NCBI GenBank assembly: GCA_023301725.1 | Contig: JALZUD010000055.1 | Span: forward strand, 1-64,000 | Direction of reading: 5' to 3' | Origin: Granulosicoccus sp. | Lineage (GTDB): Bacteria; Pseudomonadota; Gammaproteobacteria; Granulosicoccales; Granulosicoccaceae | DNA: 64,000 nt | Shown here: positions 58,172 to 64,000 of the stretch, in pieces | How the letters are laid out: every line of letters begins with the position of its first letter | Position numbering within the stretch: the stretch's first letter is position 1 | Translations under genes and position numbers: made by a program | Notes under the pieces: generated by a model | Databases searched by the model: none | Told to the model about the DNA's origin: nothing | What the model saw: the letters and a program-made list of their open reading frames with translations, nothing else

Positions 58172-59233
58172 ATGACCCAACGCTATGCCGTGCTGCTACT
58201 GCCTTCGGCCAATCGCGTCTATCGCGTTGCCGCTCAACATATTGCCACTACCGAACTGGCAGCCTTAAGCCACGCTATGCCGGAGGCTGCGATAAGCGAT
58301 GTACAAAGTGAACTCATTGGCAGTGTGCCGTACATGACATTCAGTGCTAACACTCTTAGTACAAAAAGCATCGCTCTACTGTCAAATCTGTCCAGCCTGT
58401 ACGCGTTATTCAGCGTTAGCAACAGTCCCTCGAATGTACAACTTACGCCTATCACCCTTGAACGACTTGACCGTTATCCAAGTGATCTTTTAAGTATTTT
58501 AAAGTTTGCTGGCAAAACAAATGAGCAATTTACAAAACTGCTGATCAACCTCACCCTGCTAGCTTCAAACTATTTACCAGAGGCCTATGGTGATAAAGAC
58601 AAGACACCCAACATACGCCTACTAGATCCACTATGTGGCCGCGGAACCAGCCTTAACCAGGCACTCATGTACGGTTTTGATGTAGCGGGTGTAGAAATCG
58701 ATAGACGCGATTTTGATACGTATGGTCTTTTCATTAATCGCTGGTTAAAAGACAACAGACTCAAGCATCAATCAAAAACCATAGAGCTTAAACGCGACAA
58801 TACGACTCAATCGCATCGTCATCAGATTACTCTTGGAGAAAACAAAGAAGCCTTCAAAGCGGGTGCCGTTCAGCAGATAGAATTTGTGCTGGGTGACACG
58901 CTTCAAAGTGCAGAACACTTTAAGAAAAAAAGTGTTGAATTGATCGTTGCAGATCTGCCGTATGGCATCAAACATGGCAATCAATCCTTGAAAGGACTTA
59001 GCAAATCACCATTATCACTTCTGGAACAAGCAATACCTGTATGGGCAACATTGCTGAAACCGGGAGGGGCAATGGGCTTAGCCTGGAATACCTATCTAGC
59101 CAAAAAATCCGAGTTGATACTCCTACTCGAAGACGCTGGCCTAAAAATCTACGAACCTACTTTGGGTAATGACTTTCGCCATCGCGTCGATCAGGCCATT
59201 ATGCGGGATCTTGTTATTGCAGTTCGTGTCTAG
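58172..59233 (+). CDS. TRM11-like SAM-dependent nucleic acid methyltransferase
   Basis: A 353-residue protein. The N-terminal part (about 1-115) is poorly conserved; the core has motif I LLDPLCGRGTSLNQALMYGFDVAGVEID (about 150-178) and motif IV LIVADLPYGIKHG (about 256), a D-L-P-Y variant of the (D/N)PPY box of RNA/DNA amino-methyltransferases. This is the layout of TRM11/Trm-G10 enzymes that methylate tRNA guanosine, though no clear THUMP domain is visible. It starts 9 bases after the VWA gene, so all three are probably one operon. Confidence 0.78.
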   Translation: MTQRYAVLLLPSANRVYRVAAQHIATTELAALSHAMPEAAISDVQSELIGSVPYMTFSANTLSTKSIALLSNLSSLYALFSVSNSPSNVQLTPITLERLDRYPSDLLSILKFAGKTNEQFTKLLINLTLLASNYLPEAYGDKDKTPNIRLLDPLCGRGTSLNQALMYGFDVAGVEIDRRDFDTYGLFINRWLKDNRLKHQSKTIELKRDNTTQSHRHQITLGENKEAFKAGAVQQIEFVLGDTLQSAEHFKKKSVELIVADLPYGIKHGNQSLKGLSKSPLSLLEQAIPVWATLLKPGGAMGLAWNTYLAKKSELILLLEDAGLKIYEPTLGNDFRHRVDQAIMRDLVIAVRV

Positions 59234-59462
59234 TAGATCACAGTTTGTACCTGAACAATCCGACTTTCAGGAACAGTTATTGCTCCCCTCATTGTTAGCG
59301 GGTGGCATCACATACACTTCGGACAACTATTTCAGACGGTTCAAACCGTATACACGTACAGCCGAAGATCCCTGATGCCATCTGCTACTTCAAGGAGTGT
59401 GATTTCACCACAACTGCTAACTTAGTTGATCTTGGGTTAAGACCATCAGTACGCGATCGGAG

Positions 59463-61208
59463 CTATTCAGCTGGATAGGCATTTAACAACCGACGAACAT
59501 CCAGCAATATGGCTTGATCGGGACCTCGACTATTAACCAGCTCAAGGCCAGTAATCGCGTGCTGCACCAGAACGTCAAGAGTACGCGCAGAATTTTGTGT
59601 AAGACTTAGCAAACTACCTGTGCAAGCTACAGCAGAAACTTGATTTTCACCCGAAACTTTAGATGATTCAAGACACCGCTGCATCACTTTTCGAGCTACA
59701 ACATAAGCTTGAGATTGCTGCTTGTGCCGAAACAGAAATGCATACCGATTAGCAGTCAAAGCACAAACGTGATTTTCTGGTGGAAGAAGAGTTGCCAACG
59801 TGATACGCACTCGCTCGGCCAGTTCTGGGTTTGAAGACACAGGTGATAGCTGGTTTTGCACATCTCGAGCAAACACGTCGAGCAATAATAAACTAACGTG
59901 ACTATTAACTTCCCCGCCGGGGGCGACATCCATTGATGCAGTAACAGCCTCCTGCAAAGAGCGTTGAGCACTTAACAGTAAGGTGTCTGATCGCGCGTGC
60001 AACTTATGCTGTTCGATAATCTGCCTGACTATTCCTGCAGCATCGTTATTTTGTTGTAGAACGGTCACGTTGTCAGTTTCAATGGGCACCACACGAGGGG
60101 TGAAGCGCACCAGACTCGTACCATCAATCTCCATGCTCGAATGCAGGTAGTCAACGTCTATCTGTTCACCATTAGGAAGGTGCCATGTGGCTTCAAGTAA
60201 CTGAGCGCCATCTTTTGTTTCAGCATTCTCGCCCATCAATTGCACCAGAGGATAACCAATGAGTACATTCGCGTCAGCGAGTCCTAATTGCACCACAGCC
60301 AGCGGATTCACGTACACCACTTTTTGATCAAATCCAACAAGAATCACAGCGCCGGCGATATTCTGCAACACGGACTCGAGTAAAGAACGCTCAGCGTGCA
60401 CCTGTCTGGTCTTTTTTGTCAGTCGACTGATGGCATCAATTCTGGCCAGCAACAAACTGCTGGATTCGTTCTTGAACATACATTCAATAGCACCCGCACT
60501 CAGGCTCTGCTTGATGATGTGATCACTGTATGTGCCAGTGAGTATGGTGCACACGATGTCGCCAGTGTCTTTGCTAGCAATAAGTTCCTGGCATAACACG
60601 TCCCCTGTTGTGTCAGACAGGTAGAAATCCAGAACGGCAACGTCAAAAGTGTGATGTTTTGCCATGGACATCGCCTCGGCATGGGATGCAGCTAACGCCA
60701 CCTTATAACCTTGAGACTCAAACAAATCTCTAAGTGAATATCGGATTGTCGCAGAGTCGTCGACAATCAGTAGGCGTACACCTCGATGCTCTTCGCGTCC
60801 GTTGGGGGCTAATAATTTCTCTGGAGCATCGTCTATTAAAGAATTGAGCACATCGCCCAGCTCATAATATTTTTTCCAGGAAAGCAGCGCGCTAGAATCT
60901 CTGGCAGCTACCCAAGCCCGAGTCTCTGCTCGCATATCCGTTGACATGACAACGACAGGCAAACCCTTATGGTCGTGGTTTTCTAGTTGCTCAGAGAACG
61001 CTTGCGCGTCTTTCTGGGTTGTCGTGGGCCAGCCATAGACAACAGCGCTATATTCGGAACCATAATGCTGAAATTGAACATCAAGCAGACTTTCCGCCTC
61101 TTCGAAGCTTTCACACGCGTCCACAGCGAATCCTAGCGATCCAGCGTGTTTTGCCATGACATGTCGCATGGTGGCCGATTGTTCGACAAAGAGTAAACGT
61201 TGAGTCAT
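59463..61208 (-). CDS. REC-REC-PAS protein with degenerate GGDEF-like domain
   Basis: A 581-residue signalling protein. Domain 1 (about 1-125) folds like a receiver but lacks the Asp (AVVYGWP in its place; VEQS for the acid pair). Domain 2 (about 144-262) is an intact receiver: LLIVDDSATIR, acceptor in AVLDFYLSD (about D194), TILTGTY. A PAS domain (about 285-390, AVILVGFDQKVVYVNPLAVVQLG) follows. The C-terminal 150 residues resemble a GGDEF domain in spacing, but the active loop reads ANRYAFLF, so no diguanylate cyclase activity is expected. It probably signals by contact or ligand binding. Confidence 0.8.
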   Translation of the reverse strand: MTQRLLFVEQSATMRHVMAKHAGSLGFAVDACESFEEAESLLDVQFQHYGSEYSAVVYGWPTTTQKDAQAFSEQLENHDHKGLPVVVMSTDMRAETRAWVAARDSSALLSWKKYYELGDVLNSLIDDAPEKLLAPNGREEHRGVRLLIVDDSATIRYSLRDLFESQGYKVALAASHAEAMSMAKHHTFDVAVLDFYLSDTTGDVLCQELIASKDTGDIVCTILTGTYSDHIIKQSLSAGAIECMFKNESSSLLLARIDAISRLTKKTRQVHAERSLLESVLQNIAGAVILVGFDQKVVYVNPLAVVQLGLADANVLIGYPLVQLMGENAETKDGAQLLEATWHLPNGEQIDVDYLHSSMEIDGTSLVRFTPRVVPIETDNVTVLQQNNDAAGIVRQIIEQHKLHARSDTLLLSAQRSLQEAVTASMDVAPGGEVNSHVSLLLLDVFARDVQNQLSPVSSNPELAERVRITLATLLPPENHVCALTANRYAFLFRHKQQSQAYVVARKVMQRCLESSKVSGENQVSAVACTGSLLSLTQNSARTLDVLVQHAITGLELVNSRGPDQAILLDVRRLLNAYPAE

Positions 61209-61366
61209 TTAGAACTAAGATGCAAGTTTTCAGGCAATGGTTTTAGCAAAAGCTGCAGCGTGTGATTATCATCACTCTGCAAGAACCGCACACGTTAACC
61301 CATGTCGATAGCCTTCACGGCAATTGAATCCGTGAACCGTCCCACAAATCTGATCTATGGTGGCCC

Positions 61367-62608
61367 ATGGTCTCGAAAAAAGCACTAAAAAATTCCATTC
61401 TGCAGGATCCCCGAGCGACAGACTTTGTTGCAAACCCCTATTTACGGTATTCGCAATGGCACAGCCTAGATGCGCCAGTATTCTGGGAAAATTACGGATT
61501 CTGGTGCCTACTGAATTTTGATGCTGTTAGCGGGACATTACGAGATCGAAGGTTTGCACGGTTACCGCCTGCAGGGCATGAGCTTGCTCCCCCACCACCA
61601 CACCTTCAGGAGTTCGCAAAAGCCGAGCGCTACTCTCTGCTGGCGATGGAACCGCCTGCGCATACCCAATTGCGCAAATTAGTCAACAAGGCATTTGTTT
61701 CTCGACAGATTGATGCCATGGAGCCATTTATAAAACAAATAGCCCACAGCAGCATTGATCACTTTGAAGGCACGGGAGCCGTTGAACTTCTAGAGCATTA
61801 CGCCACTCCCCTTCCGCTCAGGGTCATTACGCGAGTTCTGGGTATACCTGAGGAAGCTGGCCCACAATTGTTGGCTTGGTCGCACGCCATGGTCAAGGTC
61901 TACACCATGACCCAGTCATTTGAAGATGAGATTACAGCCAATACGGCGGCTGCAGAATTTTACGCATTTCTGGAGGATATGATTGCATCAAAACGCCGTA
62001 ATCCTGATGACGGATTACTCTCGCATATGATTACCGCTCGCGACGAGACGCAATCAATTAGTGACGACGAAATTATATGTGTGTCGATATTGCTGCTCAA
62101 TGCAGGACATGAAGCTACTGTGCATCAACTGGGCAATATGACTGCCACCTTGCTCACGCATTACGCCGGTGAGCGCCGCGCACTATTACTCGATGCATTG
62201 AAAGACGAGGTAACAGCCGACGCTATCGTTGCAGAGTCACTGCGTTTTGCTGCACCGTTACATCTGTTCACACGATATGCACAGGAAGATCTCACCCTTG
62301 GGGGCGATGTGCACATAGCAAAGGGTGACCAAATTGGCTTACTGTTGGCAGCGGCCAACAGATGCCCCAAAAAATTTAGCGAAGCAAACACATTCATGCC
62401 AGAGCGGCCAGACTCAGCACACTTATCGTTGGGCGCTGGACTTCACTACTGCATTGGGGCATTGCTCTCAAAAATGGAGCTTCGCATTGCAACGCAAGTT
62501 CTGTTTCAACGGCTGCCCGAACTAATGCTCGCCGACGAACCTCAATTTCAGGACACCTATCACTTTCATGGCCTTCAATCGTTGCATGTAAAGTGGTCGT
62601 TACTCTAG
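61367..62608 (+). CDS. Cytochrome P450
   Basis: A 413-residue soluble bacterial P450. The I-helix oxygen motif is LNAGHEATVH (about 245-252), the K-helix ExxR is ESLR (E290-R293), and the heme loop HLSLGAGLHYCIGALLSKME carries the Cys ligand (about C362). The usual Phe seven residues before the Cys is Leu here. No ferredoxin or reductase gene is adjacent, so electron partners lie elsewhere, and the substrate cannot be read from sequence. It converges with moeA, with only 3 bases between the stops. The gene has its own promoter region (61209-61366), shared with the divergent signalling gene. Confidence 0.93.
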   Translation: MVSKKALKNSILQDPRATDFVANPYLRYSQWHSLDAPVFWENYGFWCLLNFDAVSGTLRDRRFARLPPAGHELAPPPPHLQEFAKAERYSLLAMEPPAHTQLRKLVNKAFVSRQIDAMEPFIKQIAHSSIDHFEGTGAVELLEHYATPLPLRVITRVLGIPEEAGPQLLAWSHAMVKVYTMTQSFEDEITANTAAAEFYAFLEDMIASKRRNPDDGLLSHMITARDETQSISDDEIICVSILLLNAGHEATVHQLGNMTATLLTHYAGERRALLLDALKDEVTADAIVAESLRFAAPLHLFTRYAQEDLTLGGDVHIAKGDQIGLLLAAANRCPKKFSEANTFMPERPDSAHLSLGAGLHYCIGALLSKMELRIATQVLFQRLPELMLADEPQFQDTYHFHGLQSLHVKWSLL

Positions 62609-62611
62609 CTA

Positions 62612-63898
62612 TTAGCCCCCCAATAATCCACGAAAGGGTTGCACACCCACAGTGTCGCCTGGATTCACTTCACTCACACTGGCATCTATGACGATAAGGC
62701 AGTTCGCCTGACTCATCGAGCTCAGCCGCCCAGCACCCTGCTTACCAGTCGATTCAACCAACAGAGAGCCTGTACTGTCCACACGCATAATGCCTCGTTG
62801 ATACTCAACACGACCAAGAGTTTTACGCAGCTTTGATTGGGCAACGGCCTTAAGGGTTAGGGTTTCTAGGTCGTGCATACCGGAGAGGCGACGTAGCGCA
62901 GGTTTAACGAATTCGAGAAACGTCACCATGACGGCAACCGGATTACCGGGTAAACCGAAAAAGGCGGCATCACCGATTTGCCCAAACGCCAGAGGGCGAC
63001 CAGGTCGCATCGCGATCTTCCAGAAATGTACACGGCCCAACTCATGAAAAACCCGCGTGACAAAATCAGCATCACCTGCAGAGACACCACCTGAACTGAC
63101 AACAACATCAGCTATGGAGGCCGCCTGTTGCAGCGCCTTACGTGTCTCGTTTTCGTTATCACCCACAATACCCATGTCTATTACGTCAACGCCCATTTCC
63201 TGTAGGAGACTGGCAAGCGTATAGCGATTACTATCGAATAGTTTGCCAGGCTCTAAAGATTGGACCGGCGTGTGCTCATCGAGTGCTACCAGTTCATCAC
63301 CCGTGGTAAAGAACGCTACTTTGAGTTTCCGACAAACTGATACCTTGGCAATACCGAGAGAGGCAATAACACCTATATCAGCGGCTTCAAGACGTTTTCC
63401 AGCGGACAGCACAAGTTGCCCTTGTTGTACGTCTTCGCCTGCTTGACGAACGTTCTTGCCCGCTACCACGTCACTGTCTATCGACACTTGAGAGTCGCTG
63501 GCATTGGCATGCTCTTGGATAACAACCGTGTCACACCCCTGCGGCATGATAGCGCCGGTAAAGATGCGTACCGCCTGACCTGCCTGTACAACGCCTTCAA
63601 AGGGTTGCCCTGCGAAAGCGGTACCCACAAGCTCCAGCTGAGCAATACCGCTAACAGGCACACTGATCGCGTTTATGGCATAACCATCCATAGCTGAATT
63701 CGCATGTGATGGCACGTTAATGCTCGACATAACATCTCTGGCCAGCACTCGCCCCAAGCCGTCACGCAAGCCGATAACCTGAATATCGATAATGGGTTCT
63801 AGCGCCGCGAGAAGTTTGGACCGAGCCTGTGCGACAGGTAATAATTGCGGCTCGACATCATCATCGCAAGACGCTATTTTTTCTATTTTATCGATCAT
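62612..63898 (-). CDS. moeA: Molybdopterin molybdenumtransferase
   Basis: Inserts molybdate into adenylated molybdopterin to form the molybdenum cofactor. The 428 residues include domain I/II segments GRVLARDVMSSINVPSHANSAMDGYAI, FTGAIMPQGCDTVVIQEHA, domain III VVSSGGVSAGDADFV with WKIAMRPGRPLAFG and FFGLPGNPVAVMVTF, and the C-terminal domain IV. The start overlaps the mobA stop (ATGA), so mobA-moeA are translationally coupled. The N-terminal 10 residues are a short acidic extension. Confidence 0.97.
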   Translation of the reverse strand: MIDKIEKIASCDDDVEPQLLPVAQARSKLLAALEPIIDIQVIGLRDGLGRVLARDVMSSINVPSHANSAMDGYAINAISVPVSGIAQLELVGTAFAGQPFEGVVQAGQAVRIFTGAIMPQGCDTVVIQEHANASDSQVSIDSDVVAGKNVRQAGEDVQQGQLVLSAGKRLEAADIGVIASLGIAKVSVCRKLKVAFFTTGDELVALDEHTPVQSLEPGKLFDSNRYTLASLLQEMGVDVIDMGIVGDNENETRKALQQAASIADVVVSSGGVSAGDADFVTRVFHELGRVHFWKIAMRPGRPLAFGQIGDAAFFGLPGNPVAVMVTFLEFVKPALRRLSGMHDLETLTLKAVAQSKLRKTLGRVEYQRGIMRVDSTGSLLVESTGKQGAGRLSSMSQANCLIVIDASVSEVNPGDTVGVQPFRGLLGG

Positions 63899-64000
63899 TT
63901 GAGCATCTCCTGCTCGGCAGCTTGTAGCTCCTCTTCGGTGTTAATGTTACGAAACGAATTAGAGAAATGTCGTGCGTCTACTTCAACCATTTTTTGATCA
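63895..64000 (-). CDS. mobA: Molybdenum cofactor guanylyltransferase, C-terminal end only
   Basis: The last 34 codons of a gene entering from the right edge, absent from the ORF track because no start lies in the window. The minus strand translates to VEVDARHFSNSFRNINTEEELQAAE and ends EMLK-stop. FxNINTxEEL close to the C-terminus is typical of MobA, which attaches GMP to molybdopterin. Its stop overlaps the moeA start by 4 bases, matching the biosynthetic pairing. Confidence 0.75.
   Translation of the reverse strand, partial: DQKMVEVDARHFSNSFRNINTEEELQAAEQEMLK

Overview
The window looks like chromosome of a free-living, aerobic, Gram-negative gammaproteobacterium of moderate GC content. The evidence is conserved gene order: thrS-infC-rpmI-rplT-pheS-pheT-ihfA-merR followed by tRNA-Pro; comEC-exbB-exbD-msbA-lpxK-kdsB; lolC/E-lolD beside mfd; and a CsiV-family gene near mfd. 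A cbb3 oxidase, lipid A/Kdo genes and a B12 adenosyltransferase fit this. I cannot name the genus. There is no rRNA, IS element, prophage or CRISPR array.

Layout. 1-9.8 kb is accessory metabolism: an unknown membrane/coiled-coil protein, a hairpin-dense convergent spacer, a DoxX protein with an aldehyde dehydrogenase and a ThDP-dependent acetolactate-synthase-like enzyme, a vitamin-K-dependent-carboxylase-like protein with gamma-glutamyltransferase, and an unknown 401-residue protein. 10-18 kb is the translation block on the minus strand, bounded by tRNA-Pro(GGG) and tRNA-Val(GAC). It shows legible RNA-level control: two tRNA-Thr anticodon-arm mimics before thrS, an AUC start codon for infC, and a terminator/attenuator hairpin before pheS. 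18.3-21 kb holds purB and roxA on the plus strand. 21-28 kb holds two lone receiver proteins, nudF and the ccoN-ccoO-ccoP-ccoI cluster, in which ccoN carries a CcoS-like N-terminus and CcoP has one heme motif.

28-37.6 kb is the envelope operon comEC-exbB-exbD-msbA / lpxK-kdsB. A two-gene Septu-type (PtuA ATPase + PtuB HNH) anti-phage cassette sits between msbA and lpxK, and is the clearest accessory element here. 37.7-44 kb has a DUF2062 protein, lolD and a single lolC/E permease, and mfd. 44-51 kb has a modular surface lipoprotein, a VOC protein with a short MerF-like transporter, a CsiV-family protein, and a glycine-zipper / PepSY-like / response regulator / histidine kinase group.

51-64 kb has a methyltransferase, a YadGH-like ABC exporter, a lytic transglycosylase, a cobalamin adenosyltransferase, hinT, a MoxR-VWA pair followed by a TRM11-like methyltransferase, a REC-REC-PAS-degenerate GGDEF protein, a cytochrome P450, moeA and the 3' end of mobA.

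Where the ORF track opens with a TTG or GTG far upstream of a family-typical ATG I have moved the start and say so in the entry. All motif positions were counted by eye and may be off by a few residues.
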